From Anaerococcus mediterraneensis (GTDB lineage Bacteria; Bacillota; Clostridia; Tissierellales; Peptoniphilaceae): a stretch of DNA of 64,000 bases. The notes under the pieces are model-generated. The model did not search any database, was not told the origin of the DNA, and worked only from the letters and a program-made list of their open reading frames with translations. Both the position numbers and the translations under genes were made by a program. Each line of letters begins with the position of its first letter. Position 1 is the first letter of the stretch. Location of the stretch: positions 1,488,001 through 1,552,000 of the forward strand of contig NZ_LT635772.1 of NCBI RefSeq assembly GCF_900128415.1. The letters are read 5' to 3'. Below, in pieces: positions 26,640 to 35,524 of the stretch.

Positions 26640-26946
26640 GCCAAGTTTCTTGCTTGTAGCACATATCCCAAAAGATATATTCAAATAATCCGATTTTAAC
26701 TACTATTTCATCAAAGACCCTTACTTCACTTTCAGCTTTTCCTTCGCAAGCTTATTTAAAATATCCATGGTGTTTTCATTTAGATATATAAATTAATCTG
26801 ATGAATACATTCCTACCCTTGTCCTCAGAGCATATGGGATTCACATTATGTTTTTCTAGAATTTCCCCAAATTTAGGTGAGTAATTATTCCAACATTTAT
26901 ATTAACAATTTTCACCTAGCAAACATGCACTCACAGCAATTTTCAT
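26640..26946 (-). pseudogene. Decayed DUF523 gene
   Basis: From ATG 26946 the frame reads MKIAVSACLLGENC, stop, YKCWNNYSPKFGEIL, then EKHNVNPICSEDKGR, stops, and later ACEGKAESEVRVFDEIVVKI. The opening block with its Cys pair (SACLLGENC.YKCWNNYS, then NPICSE) is the DUF523 N-terminus (normally xACLLGxxCKYxGxxN ... PVCPE). At least three in-frame stops and the loss of the glycine-rich middle and SPSCG end mark it as dead. This accounts for most of the 607-base gene-free stretch 26487-27093; the remainder holds only the NSS-gene promoter region. Confidence 0.7.
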
Positions 26947-27093
26947 TTATTAACCTCATTTTTCACCTTATTTCCCTAACATTTTCTTTCTTTCCAATCT
27001 ATTTTAACACAAAATAATGAAAAAAAATAAATAAAAAGTTTTAATTATTAATTTTAGTGGTATGATAGAATTATTAATAAAAGAGGAGTTATT

Positions 27094-28482
27094 ATGAATG
27101 AAAATAAAGGATTTACGGGCCAGCTTGGTTTTGTCTTGGCTGCAGCTGGTTCTGCTGTAGGAGTAGGTAACCTCTGGCGTTTCCCTTACCTTGCAGCAAA
27201 AAATGGAGGAGGAGTATTCCTTATCATATATTTACTTATGGTTTTTACAGTAGGTTTTGCCCTCCTAACAACAGACCTTGCTATTGGTCGTAAAACTGGC
27301 AAAAGCGCTATCTATGCCTACCAGTCTATGAATTCAAAATGGAAATTTTTGGGTATATTTACATTCTTTGTACCTGTAATTATCATGACCTATTACGCGG
27401 TAATTGGCGGTTGGATACTTAATTACATAAAATATTTTTTAACCGGCCAGATGCCCCTGGCTGCTGATGATGCTAGTTTTTCAAACTTCATCTCTTCAAA
27501 TGCCTCAGTTTACTGCTCTTTAGTCTTCATGGTTCTAACAGCTATCATTGTTTTTGGAGGAGTTGAAAAAGGAATAGAAAGGGTTTCTAAAATTATAATG
27601 CCAATACTTTTGATAATGGTAATAGGAATTGCTCTTTTCTCCCTAACCCTAAAATCAAGTACAGATACTGGTGACCTTAGGACAGGTATTGAAGGCCTTG
27701 CAGTTTATTTAAAACCAGATTTTACAGGTATGACTCTTAGCAGATTTTTACAAATCTCCCTTGATGCTATGAGCCAGCTATTTTTCTCACTTTCAGTATC
27801 TATGGGAATCATGATTACCTATGGATCTTATGTAAAAAAAGATGTTGACCTAGCAAAATCTGTTTCTGTAATCGAAATCATGGATACTTCTGTTGCCATT
27901 CTTGCAGGTGTAATGATAATTCCTGCTGTATATGTTTTTTTAGGCGTTGAAGGTATGTCTGCAGGACCAGGACTTATGTTTATTTCCCTACCTAAAGTGT
28001 TTTTCCAGATGGGATCAGCTGGTAGAATCATAGGCCTAGTATTTTTCATACTTGCGGCCTTTGCTGCTCTTACCTCTTGCATATCAGTGCTTGAGTCAAT
28101 CGTTGCAAACACAACAGAAATTTTAAATACAAAAAGAAAGCCAACCACTCTTGTACTTTCTGTTATTTATCTAATAGCCACGGCAGTCATAGCCCTGGGC
28201 TATAGCAAATTTTATGTAGAAGTTTCCCTACCAAATGGATCAACAGGTCAACTTCTTGATATAATGGACTATATTTCAAATAGTTTCATGATGCCACTGA
28301 TTGCCTTCCTATCTTCAATCTTTGTAGGCTGGATAATTAAGCCAGAATGGATAATAGAGGAAGTGGAGCATGGTGGGGTCAAATTTACAAGAAAAAATCT
28401 TTACATCGTAATGATAAAATACTTCTTGCCAGTAATTATGTTTATCCTATTTTTAATATCAACAGGTATCTTTACCTACTAA
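27094..28482 (+). CDS. Sodium-dependent transporter, NSS/SNF family
   Basis: The 462-residue membrane protein has the strongly conserved NSS start: LGFVLAAAGSAVGVGNLWRF and PYLAAKNGGGVFLIIYLLM, with the unwound transmembrane 1 that binds Na+ and substrate. About 11 helices are apparent, as in bacterial members that lack helix 12. The family carries amino acids or related amines with Na+. The actual substrate cannot be told. It is a single gene with a TATGAT-type -10 box near 27061, an AGGAG ribosome site and its own terminator. Confidence 0.9.
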   Translation: MNENKGFTGQLGFVLAAAGSAVGVGNLWRFPYLAAKNGGGVFLIIYLLMVFTVGFALLTTDLAIGRKTGKSAIYAYQSMNSKWKFLGIFTFFVPVIIMTYYAVIGGWILNYIKYFLTGQMPLAADDASFSNFISSNASVYCSLVFMVLTAIIVFGGVEKGIERVSKIIMPILLIMVIGIALFSLTLKSSTDTGDLRTGIEGLAVYLKPDFTGMTLSRFLQISLDAMSQLFFSLSVSMGIMITYGSYVKKDVDLAKSVSVIEIMDTSVAILAGVMIIPAVYVFLGVEGMSAGPGLMFISLPKVFFQMGSAGRIIGLVFFILAAFAALTSCISVLESIVANTTEILNTKRKPTTLVLSVIYLIATAVIALGYSKFYVEVSLPNGSTGQLLDIMDYISNSFMMPLIAFLSSIFVGWIIKPEWIIEEVEHGGVKFTRKNLYIVMIKYFLPVIMFILFLISTGIFTY

Positions 28483-28487
28483 AAAGC

Positions 28488-28518
28488 AAAAAAATCGCTC
28501 CAACTGGGGCGATTTTTT
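28488..28518 (+). terminator. Terminator of the NSS transporter gene
   Basis: AAAAAATCGC and GCGATTTTTT form a 10-base stem with a loop rich in C and G (TCCAACTGGG), directly after the stop. Confidence 0.88.
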
Positions 28519-28580
28519 ATCTTGAAATCTTACTATCCTTAATTCTAATTTATTCCTAACCTATAACTCCTAAATATTCT

Positions 28581-29003
28581 TTATTTAAAACTTTCTGCAA
28601 GGGCAAGAACTTTAGGGAAATCTTCTTTCTTATACTTTTGCTTATAGCTTGTAGAATCTGCATAAATTTCAAGCTTATAATTTTCCCTATCGACCTTAAT
28701 ATTTCTTATATCAGAAAAGGCAATTTCCCTAATACTTGATTTTCCAAGTAAAACATAAAAACCATCTTCCCCGATTCCTTGACAATAAATTGATGTGTAA
28801 AGATAAAACAGAGCGGAAATCGCAGCAATAACAGATTCTATTCCCCTTCCTATTTTATAAGCCATTATTATAAACAAAATCCCAGATGTCACCAATATAA
28901 TATTATAAATAGGTCTTATATCTATTCTGATTTTCATCTCTTTACTTTCTATTAGATTGAAATTTGCAAAGCCTAAGAACATTAAAATTACTAAGTACTC
29001 CAT
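28581..29003 (-). CDS. Small membrane protein of unknown function (PH-like C-terminus)
   Basis: The start is ATG 29003 (MEYLVILMFL), preceded by GGGAGG. An upstream in-frame TTG at 29015 overlaps that site. The 140-residue protein has a first hydrophobic segment and two further membrane helices (IYNIILVTSGILFIIMAYKI, ESVIAAISALFYLYTSIYCQ). A soluble beta-rich tail (GEDGFYVLLGKSSIREIAFS, IRNIKVDRENYKLEIYADST) is reminiscent of bacterial PH/YdbT-like membrane proteins. I do not recognise a specific family. It is a single gene with divergent neighbours. Confidence 0.65.
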   Translation of the reverse strand: MEYLVILMFLGFANFNLIESKEMKIRIDIRPIYNIILVTSGILFIIMAYKIGRGIESVIAAISALFYLYTSIYCQGIGEDGFYVLLGKSSIREIAFSDIRNIKVDRENYKLEIYADSTSYKQKYKKEDFPKVLALAESFK

Positions 29004-29102
29004 AAATCCTCCCAAAAACGTATTAATCTCCTAATAATATTATATCAGATTTTAAATATGAGACTAATGGGTAAATTATTAGTATAAAGAAAAGAGGTTA
29101 TT

Positions 29103-30158
29103 ATGAATTTATTAGAAAACTTAAAGATACTTGATTTTACAACCCTACTACCAGGACCATATGCGACTTGGATGCTTGCAGAAATGGGAGCTCATGTTTT
29201 AAAAATATCTGCTCCAAATAGAAAAGACTTGGTCTTAGAATCTGATCCAAAAACAAAAAATGGCATATCAGCCAACAGGGCTTGGCTAAACAACCAAAAA
29301 GAAGAAATTTTTCTAAATCTTAAGAAAAATGCTGGCAAAAAAGAAATTATCAGGCTTATAAAAGAAGAAGGTTATAACTGTATCATTGAGCAGTTTAGAC
29401 CCGGAATTATGGAAAAATTTGGACTTGCCTATGAGGAAATAAGAGAAATCAAGGACGACATAATATACCTAAGTCTAACAGGTTATGGACAAGACGGCCC
29501 CTACAAGGACAAGGCAGGTCATGATATAAACTATCTCTCCCTATCAGGACTAATGAGTTATTCAGGCAGGAAGGAAACTGGCCCTGTCCTTTATGGAATG
29601 CAGATAGCAGATATATCCTCTGCCCAAAATTCTGTAATAGGCATACTCGCTGCCTTAAATAAGAGAAATGCAACAGGGAAAGGTTCTTATATTGATGTAT
29701 CTATCCTTGATAGCGTAATTCCTTTTAATGCCATGGCTGGTGCTGGTGCAATGATGGATGGAATTAATCCTCAGAGGGAAGAAGATTTCTTAAATGGTGG
29801 ATCTCTCTATGATTTTTATCAGACTAAGGATAATAAATACCTAAGCCTAGGTGCCCTTGAGCCAAAGTTTTTCGAGAGATTTTGTAAAATCATAGGCAAG
29901 GAAGAATGGATAGAGGCAGGTTGTGTTTGTTCTGATTTCATGGAAAAGAAAACTATCTTAAGGGAGATTTTTAAAGAAAAAAATAGGGATGAGTGGACAA
30001 ATATCTTTAAAAACTCAGATTGTTGCGTTGAGCCAGTCCTAGACCTAAACGAAGCCCTTCTTTCTAGCGAAAACACCAAAATTAGACAATCTGTAAAAAC
30101 CATAAACATAGACGGCGAAAAAGTTTATGTTTACTCCAATCCGATAAAATTTAGGTAA
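29103..30158 (+). CDS. CoA transferase, CaiB/BaiF family III
   Basis: The 351-residue protein has the class III start NLKILDFTTLLPGPYATWML, the LNLKKNAGKKEI region, FRPGIMEKFGLAYEEI, and the catalytic Asp in YKDKAGHDINYLSLSG (Asp141). The GHD arrangement is typical of the alpha-methylacyl-CoA racemase/formyl-CoA transferase group. It would move CoA between carboxylic acids or epimerise an acyl-CoA. The length is at the short end of the family, near that of racemases. It precedes the nuclease gene by only 4 bases, although the two have no obvious functional link. Confidence 0.87.
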   Translation: MNLLENLKILDFTTLLPGPYATWMLAEMGAHVLKISAPNRKDLVLESDPKTKNGISANRAWLNNQKEEIFLNLKKNAGKKEIIRLIKEEGYNCIIEQFRPGIMEKFGLAYEEIREIKDDIIYLSLTGYGQDGPYKDKAGHDINYLSLSGLMSYSGRKETGPVLYGMQIADISSAQNSVIGILAALNKRNATGKGSYIDVSILDSVIPFNAMAGAGAMMDGINPQREEDFLNGGSLYDFYQTKDNKYLSLGALEPKFFERFCKIIGKEEWIEAGCVCSDFMEKKTILREIFKEKNRDEWTNIFKNSDCCVEPVLDLNEALLSSENTKIRQSVKTINIDGEKVYVYSNPIKFR

Positions 30159-30162
30159 ATTT

Positions 30163-31398
30163 ATGGAAAAATTTCTAAATGAATTAAAACTCATATACTA
30201 CAAATACCAAATAATCGATAAGGTCAAGTCTAACTTCAATATCTTTAATCTCCTTTTAAATCCTTATGATGAGGTAAACCTTCATTCAAAAATGCTTTAT
30301 TCAATATTGAATGAGAAAAAATATGGGAAAGAATTTCAAAAATCTTTCATAAGTGAGCTAGGACTAATCGAATCATATGATGATATTAAAAGCTTTATCG
30401 TTGAAAGAGAAAAAGTCATTGATACTGGCCGCTTGGATTTATATATAGAGTATAAGATAAACACAGAAACTATTAGAATAATAATTGAAAATAAAATCTA
30501 TGCAGCTGATGGTGATGGGCAGTTAGATAGGTATCTTGCTTACCTAGATAGGTATCAAAGTCTTGAAAGACCTGTCTACTATCTCACACTTAATGGAGAT
30601 GAACCTACAGAAATTAGCACTAATAACCTAGAAAGGATTAATCTTATTTCATATGAAAATGAAATCCTAAATTGGCTAGACTCCTGCATAAAAATAGCTG
30701 CTAGAGAACCTTCTATCAGAGAAACTTTAATCCAATACAGCCAATTAATTGAGGAAATAACAGGAAAGGATGTCGACTATATTATGGAAATAAAAAATTA
30801 CTTCTTAGAAAATTCAGATAATTTTAATATGGCGATTGATCTAGAACCAGCCATTACAGAAGCAAAGGTAGACCTCCAATTCAAATTTTGGGAGAAATTA
30901 GAAGATAATCTTAATGGGTACTTTGAAAATCAAAATGACTTAACCATCAAAAGTTGTAAAGACTCGAAAATATTAAATAAATATGACCAGTGGTATGCAA
31001 AAGATATAATCAAGAATAATTACCAAACATCTCGAGTATCATATGATTATGGTATAACTTATAGCCTAGGAGATTTTGACCAAATAGGTCCCTTGTATTT
31101 GAAGTTAGAATATTCTAGAAACTCAGGCCTTTATTATGGTTTAAGGCTTAATATTGAGCCTATAAATACAGGTTCAAAAGCTTATGAAACTCTTTATAAA
31201 AAATTAGATGCTAATAATTTTGAATTTACTAAATTGTGGTTGGGTTGGAAGTACTTATATTTTAATAATAACGTAATTAGATTTAATTTCAAAGATCACG
31301 ACTTTGTAGAAGTTTTGATGGATGATGAGAAGATCGATGAATTAATTAATAACATAAGTGAAGAAATTAATAAATTTATCAAACTTATTTCTGAATAA
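30163..31398 (+). CDS. PD-(D/E)XK nuclease family protein (PDDEXK_4-like)
   Basis: The 411-residue protein has a clear nuclease core near its N-terminus: Asp92 in GRLDLYIEYK, Glu109 and Lys111 in RIIIENKIYAADGDGQ, and Gln120 with Tyr124 (QLDRYLAYL). A preceding segment, LNPYDEVNLHSKMLYSILNE, is the usual first helix pair of the family. The C-terminal ~200 residues include an aromatic-rich part (KLWLGWKYLYFNNNVIRFNF) probably involved in substrate recognition. Relatives occur singly in many genomes and some in defence islands. A role in DNA degradation is inferred and the target is unknown. The start lies 4 bases after the CoA-transferase stop. Confidence 0.8.
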   Translation: MEKFLNELKLIYYKYQIIDKVKSNFNIFNLLLNPYDEVNLHSKMLYSILNEKKYGKEFQKSFISELGLIESYDDIKSFIVEREKVIDTGRLDLYIEYKINTETIRIIIENKIYAADGDGQLDRYLAYLDRYQSLERPVYYLTLNGDEPTEISTNNLERINLISYENEILNWLDSCIKIAAREPSIRETLIQYSQLIEEITGKDVDYIMEIKNYFLENSDNFNMAIDLEPAITEAKVDLQFKFWEKLEDNLNGYFENQNDLTIKSCKDSKILNKYDQWYAKDIIKNNYQTSRVSYDYGITYSLGDFDQIGPLYLKLEYSRNSGLYYGLRLNIEPINTGSKAYETLYKKLDANNFEFTKLWLGWKYLYFNNNVIRFNFKDHDFVEVLMDDEKIDELINNISEEINKFIKLISE

Positions 31399-31421
31399 AG
31401 AGCTATTTTAAAAATTGCTAG

Positions 31422-31469
31422 TATAATAATAAAAGTGTTTGGCAGTTGTCTGATGACGACTGCTTTTTT
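31422..31469 (+). promoter_or_regulatory. Possible -10 box followed by a terminator/attenuator in the helicase leader
   Basis: TATAAT at 31422-31427 is followed about 14 bases later by a hairpin, GCAGTTGTC-TGAT-GACGACTGC (31441-31462), and seven T. If transcription starts at about 31434, the hairpin is the first structure in the helicase mRNA and could abort most transcripts. Alternatively it is simply the terminator of the nuclease gene. No good -35 box is visible. Confidence 0.5.
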
Positions 31470-31498
31470 TATTGAAAGAGAAAAGGAAAAAGTAATTA

Positions 31499-33109
31499 AT
31501 GGAATTTAAAGAATTATATATATCAGAAGAAATATTAAAAGCAATAAAAAGTATGGGATTTAAGTCCCCATCACCAATCCAAGTAGAAACCATCCCTCCC
31601 CTCCTAGATGGAAGAGATGTGATTGGTCAGGCTCAAACTGGCACAGGTAAGACCGCTGCTTTTGCTATCCCAATTATTGAAAAAATCGAAGCAAATGGAT
31701 TGACCCAAGCTCTTGTACTTTGCCCTACAAGGGAACTTTGTATCCAGGTTGCAAAAGAAATAGGAAATCTTGCTAAATATAAAAGGGACATAAAGATCCT
31801 TTCTGTCTACGGTGGAACACAGATTGTAAATCAAATAAAAACTATTAAAAAGGGTATAGAAATTGTTGTAGGCACTCCTGGTAGACTCATGGATCTCATG
31901 AGAAGAAAGGTATTAAAACTTGATAATCTAAAAATAGTTGTCCTTGATGAAGCTGATGAAATGTTTGACATGGGCTTTAGAGATGATATGAAATATATCC
32001 TAGATGCTACAAACGAAGACAGACAAACTTGCTTCTTTTCTGCAACTATGGGCAAAGAAATTACAGAATTTTCTAAAATCTACCAGGATAGTCCAGTTAC
32101 AATCAAGATCAAGGCAGAGGAGTTAACTGTAAATAAGATTGACCAACATTTCATAAAACTAAAGGAAGCTGATAAAGAGGAAACCTTAACTAGACTTCTA
32201 GAAATTAATAAGCCTAGACTCGCTATTGTTTTTTGCAATACAAAAAGAAAAGTAGATAAACTTGTAGAATCTCTAGGCAAGAAATCCTACCTTGTTGATG
32301 GTCTTCACGGTGATCTCAAACAGTCTCGAAGAGATGTAGTTATGAAAAAATTTAGGAACAATACCATAGATATTTTAGTAGCTACAGATGTTGCTGCAAG
32401 AGGTCTTGATGTTGATGATGTTGATATGGTAATAAATTACGACCTTCCTCAGCTTGATGAATATTACGTTCATAGGATAGGTAGGACTGCTCGTGCTGGC
32501 AGGAGCGGTCTGTCCTATTCCCTTATTTCTGGCAGGGATAATGAAAGGCTCATGGCTATCGAGAAATACACTAAGGCTACAATAAAACAAGCGCAAATCC
32601 CAAGCCTAGTCCAAATAGATAGAAACCAAGAAATATCTGTAGTTGAAGATATCATTGAGAAACTTGAAAATTATACCAGCCTTGATAAAGAAAAATCAAT
32701 ACTCATCAAGTTAATGGAAAAAGGTTACGATCCTTTTGTTATTTCCCAGGTCCTCTTATCAGATAAGCTAAATAAAGACAATCTAGACCACCACGAAAAA
32801 ATAGCTGGTGTTGACACACCAAAGGAAAAACCTAAATCTCCTAAGAAAAAACCTAGCAAATATAAAGACGAAAATATGACCACCCTCTTTTTAAACAGGG
32901 GTAAGATGGATAATTTCACAAAGGATAAGATAATAAAAGCCCTAAATAGACTAGCCAATGTTCCAAATAAAAAAATCGGACAAATAAGGATTCAAAAATC
33001 CTATAGCTTTGTAGATGTAGAAAAAAGCGTAGTCTACGATTGTATAAGAGGTCTTGATAATAAAAAGATTGCTGGCAAAAAAGTAAAGATAGAAGAATCT
33101 AAGAAGTAA
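31499..33109 (+). CDS. DEAD-box ATP-dependent RNA helicase
   Basis: The 536-residue protein shows all helicase motifs: Q-motif (FKSPSPIQVETIPPLL), I AQTGTGKT, Ia PTRELCIQ, II VLDEADEMFDMGF, III SAT, IV and V HGDLKQSRRD with ATDVAARGLD, and VI HRIGRTARAGR. After the core, residues ~430-460 are Lys/Pro-rich. The last ~75 residues (MTTLFLNRGKMDNFTKDKII ... KKIAGKKVKIEESK) match the DbpA-type RNA-binding domain. It belongs to the CshA/DeaD group that unwinds structured RNA during ribosome assembly, mRNA decay and cold adaptation. Leader hairpin: see the element at 31422-31469. The ribosome site AAAGGAAAAAG is weak. Confidence 0.93.
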   Translation: MEFKELYISEEILKAIKSMGFKSPSPIQVETIPPLLDGRDVIGQAQTGTGKTAAFAIPIIEKIEANGLTQALVLCPTRELCIQVAKEIGNLAKYKRDIKILSVYGGTQIVNQIKTIKKGIEIVVGTPGRLMDLMRRKVLKLDNLKIVVLDEADEMFDMGFRDDMKYILDATNEDRQTCFFSATMGKEITEFSKIYQDSPVTIKIKAEELTVNKIDQHFIKLKEADKEETLTRLLEINKPRLAIVFCNTKRKVDKLVESLGKKSYLVDGLHGDLKQSRRDVVMKKFRNNTIDILVATDVAARGLDVDDVDMVINYDLPQLDEYYVHRIGRTARAGRSGLSYSLISGRDNERLMAIEKYTKATIKQAQIPSLVQIDRNQEISVVEDIIEKLENYTSLDKEKSILIKLMEKGYDPFVISQVLLSDKLNKDNLDHHEKIAGVDTPKEKPKSPKKKPSKYKDENMTTLFLNRGKMDNFTKDKIIKALNRLANVPNKKIGQIRIQKSYSFVDVEKSVVYDCIRGLDNKKIAGKKVKIEESKK

Positions 33110-33157
33110 AAAAGTGATGGACCTTGACAATATATCAAGGAATCCATCACTTTTTTC
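33108..33157. terminator. Bidirectional terminator between helicase and glutaredoxin genes
   Basis: AAAAAAGTGATGGA and CCTTGA pair with TCAAGG and TCCATCACTTTTTT across a short loop: a long, nearly perfect stem with T-runs in both directions. Confidence 0.9.
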
Positions 33158-33159
33158 TT

Positions 33160-33480
33160 TTATTCAGACTTTAAAACTTCTTCCCTGTTGGCCTTGTTTT
33201 CTTTGGCTTTTTCTTGGAAATTTTCTTTGGCGTAGGCAATGATATCATCGGATTCATACATAGCCTTGCCATCTATAACCATGCAAGGGACTTGGACCTT
33301 GCCTCCTGCTTCAATCAGCTTATCTTGATTTTCATAACCGCTAGTCACATCTTCTATATTGTATGATGGGAATCTAATGATGTCATTTTCCTTAAAATAA
33401 TTTAATACCTTAAGGCAAAATGGACAATCTGGTTTGAAATATAGTTCAAAATCCCATTCTCTTTTAATTTCTTTTCTCAT
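33160..33480 (-). CDS. Glutaredoxin-like protein
   Basis: The start is ATG 33480 (MRKEIKREWDFELYF), preceded by AAAGGA. The 106-residue thioredoxin-fold protein has the redox motif CPFC in LYFKPDCPFCLKVLNYFKEN and the cis-Pro segment GGKVQVPCMVIDGKAMYESD. The latter has an extra Cys directly after the cis-Pro. It probably reduces disulfides or mixed thiols in the cytoplasm. The C-terminal 20 residues are a charged tail. It converges on the helicase gene. Confidence 0.85.
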   Translation of the reverse strand: MRKEIKREWDFELYFKPDCPFCLKVLNYFKENDIIRFPSYNIEDVTSGYENQDKLIEAGGKVQVPCMVIDGKAMYESDDIIAYAKENFQEKAKENKANREEVLKSE

Positions 33481-33597
33481 ACTAATCCTTTCTTTTTCTT
33501 CCACTATAATATTACCCAAATTACAATATAAAACTTCCTAACTTTAATGGCAAATATTATAAACCCGATTTAAACAATAAAATATATCCAGCTTTTC

Positions 33598-34018
33598 TTA
33601 TCTATCTATGCTTAGCTTGCCGGTTTCAACACTCTTTTTCAGGTTTAAAATTTTTTTGTTTATTTCATCTATTATTTCTATAAATTCCCCACCATCCTTA
33701 CCCGTAGAGTCATCTAGGCCCCAATCCTCTTTGTATTTTGCAAAATAGGCCGGGCAAGCCACATCACACACCCCATGGTAATTCCTATATCAATTTCTGG
33801 AAGGTCGGAAATCAATTTTGAATATTGAGATTTTTCCATATCAATATGGTAGATTTGCTTCATAAGCCTTACGGCATCTTGGTCTATCTGATCTTTTATC
33901 ATAGTCCCAGCAAAATAAATTTCAAATACATCAGAAGCAATTTTTTTGATAAAGCCTCAGCAATCTGGCTCCTGCAGGAATTATGGACACATATAAAAGC
34001 TAATTTTATTTTATCCAT
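33598..34018 (-). pseudogene. Broken arsC-like arsenate reductase (LMW-phosphatase type), copy 1
   Basis: From ATG 34018 the frame reads MDKIKLAFICVHNSCRSQIA, the ArsC P-loop with its catalytic Cys, then runs out of phase at a 7-A tract near 33941-33947 (one base short). It resumes in another frame as DVFEIYFAGT, VRLMKQIYHIDMEKSQYSKL and IDIGITMGC. A second break, an extra TG near the metal-reducing CxxxxxC loop, follows; the remainder (VACPAYFAKYKEDWGLDDST, GKDGGEFIEIIDEINKKILN) continues in the third frame to a stop at 33598. The original would have been about 140 residues. It starts 12 bases after the EFR1-gene stop with a GAGG site, so it was once its partner. Compare copy 2 at 56013-56435. 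Confidence 0.85.
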
Positions 34019-34030
34019 TCAAATAACCTC

Positions 34031-34792
34031 TTATTTTTCATTTATCAAATATTTTATTAAATATCTGTCTTTACCTTGGGTCTTTTTCCCGTATTCAATG
34101 GCTCCGACAGGACATTTTGAAATACAGGCTGAACAATGGGTGCAAGTGCCCTTCCAAATTGGTCTGCCATCTTCATAAGAAATATTATTCAAAACGCAAA
34201 CTTTATCGCAAAGGCCACATGAAATACATTTATCAGTTGCATAAAATTTCTTATCTTTTGTGATAAAACTAAAAAATATGGGATTAATAACACCTGATTG
34301 AAATTTACCGACTATGCCAACTTTCCTTTTTTTAAATTCTTCTTTATTCCTTATATATTTAGCAATATTACTTATATCAATTTTAGCATCTGCGATTATT
34401 TTCTTATTTGTTTCCGGACTATCAAGATCAAAAAGCATGATATAATTTTCAGGCATTTTCACCCCATAAAGCCCCTTGAAATTAAGTCCTAGCTTATTTA
34501 TATCTTTTTTTATGTAGGCATAGGCATTTCCGAAAGAATCTCCATAATCCATCACCACATAAAAATCTCTGCTTCCCTTAAAACCACAAGTTAGCAAATA
34601 TTTTGATAAAAATAAAGGAACCCTCCAAGAATAAGTCGGACAAACAAAGACAAAGGGACAATCAGATACAAAAAATCCAGATCTACCCTCTTTTATATAA
34701 GAAAATAAGTCCACAATTTCATCCCCGAGCTCATTAGCAAGAGATTTTGCCAAATATTCACTATTGCCTGTAGCAGAAAAATATAGAATCAT
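34031..34792 (-). CDS. EFR1-type flavodoxin-ferredoxin protein
   Basis: The 253-residue protein joins an N-terminal flavodoxin-like domain (MILYFSATGNSEYLAKSLAN, FMN phosphate loop) to a C-terminal two-cluster ferredoxin domain. The clusters are CISCGLCDKVC near residue 191 and CTHCSACISKCPVGAIEYG near 216, providing eight Cys for two [4Fe-4S] clusters. A hydrophobic stretch between the domains (GVINPIFFSFITKDKKF) is typical. EFR1 proteins are presumed electron-transfer proteins of anaerobes. The downstream arsC remnant shares its transcript. The 278 bases upstream contain AT-rich sequence in which I see no gene. Confidence 0.87.
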   Translation of the reverse strand: MILYFSATGNSEYLAKSLANELGDEIVDLFSYIKEGRSGFFVSDCPFVFVCPTYSWRVPLFLSKYLLTCGFKGSRDFYVVMDYGDSFGNAYAYIKKDINKLGLNFKGLYGVKMPENYIMLFDLDSPETNKKIIADAKIDISNIAKYIRNKEEFKKRKVGIVGKFQSGVINPIFFSFITKDKKFYATDKCISCGLCDKVCVLNNISYEDGRPIWKGTCTHCSACISKCPVGAIEYGKKTQGKDRYLIKYLINEK

Positions 34793-35070
34793 TTCATCTC
34801 CTTAAATAATATCAATTTTAAAATATTCCCTTAAAGAATTTGTTATTTTCATATCCTAAGCAAGCCACCAAGTCCTATTAGGATAGATTTCTATAACATA
34901 AAATCCCCTAGTTTTTTCTATAGTCATTTATCTACTCCCAAAATCCTTTCCTGCTCATCATCTAAGCCAAGTCCCGATTTACTCGCCCTTATTGTGAGAT
35001 ATTTTTTTATTTACCATCAGTTCCTTGTAGTATTTTTTTGTAAAATATGTCATATAAGGTCATTAAAATT

Positions 35071-35478
35071 TCATTTCTTAATAGATATATAATTATAAAT
35101 AAAAATTAAACCAGCCAATGCCAGAGCAAAACCAAGCCCTGTATAAAAAAAGGCTATAAAAAATTCTGGTAAAATATTTGCTCTGCGTAGACCAATGCCC
35201 ACAGTCATCATAAAGACCATAATCAAATAAGATTTAGCATCAAAAAAATTCCAAAATGGCCTTTTATCTTCATAAGCTAGGATTCTTTTTGTATGTTTTT
35301 CGCTCATCTTATAAAAAATCCTTCCAAAAATCATAAAAATTAAAATGCTAAGTGCATACAAATACCAGAACTTTTCTACTAAATAAAATGATAAAATCCC
35401 AAGCCTAGTAACATTAAAACCTGCAATGAACCACACTAAGCCAGCAATCAATAATAGGGTTTGTTTTTTAACTTTCAA
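35071..35478 (-). CDS. Small four-helix membrane protein, conserved but uncharacterised
   Basis: The 135-residue protein has four hydrophobic segments: TLLLIAGLVWFIAGFNVTRL, the VEKFWYLYALSILIFMIFGR region, SYLIMVFMMTVGIGLRRANI and FFYTGLGFALALAGLIFIYN. The helices are joined by a charged loop, MSEKHTKRILAYEDKRPFWN. The opening 'KKxTLLLIAGxVWxIAGFN' is a recurring pattern in Firmicutes membrane proteins of unknown function. It follows the next gene by 46 bases on the same strand, so the two may be co-transcribed. Confidence 0.65.
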   Translation of the reverse strand: MKVKKQTLLLIAGLVWFIAGFNVTRLGILSFYLVEKFWYLYALSILIFMIFGRIFYKMSEKHTKRILAYEDKRPFWNFFDAKSYLIMVFMMTVGIGLRRANILPEFFIAFFYTGLGFALALAGLIFIYNYISIKK

Positions 35479-35524
35479 AATATACTCCTTTATAATATAA
35501 AACTCCTAAAGTATTTAGATACTA

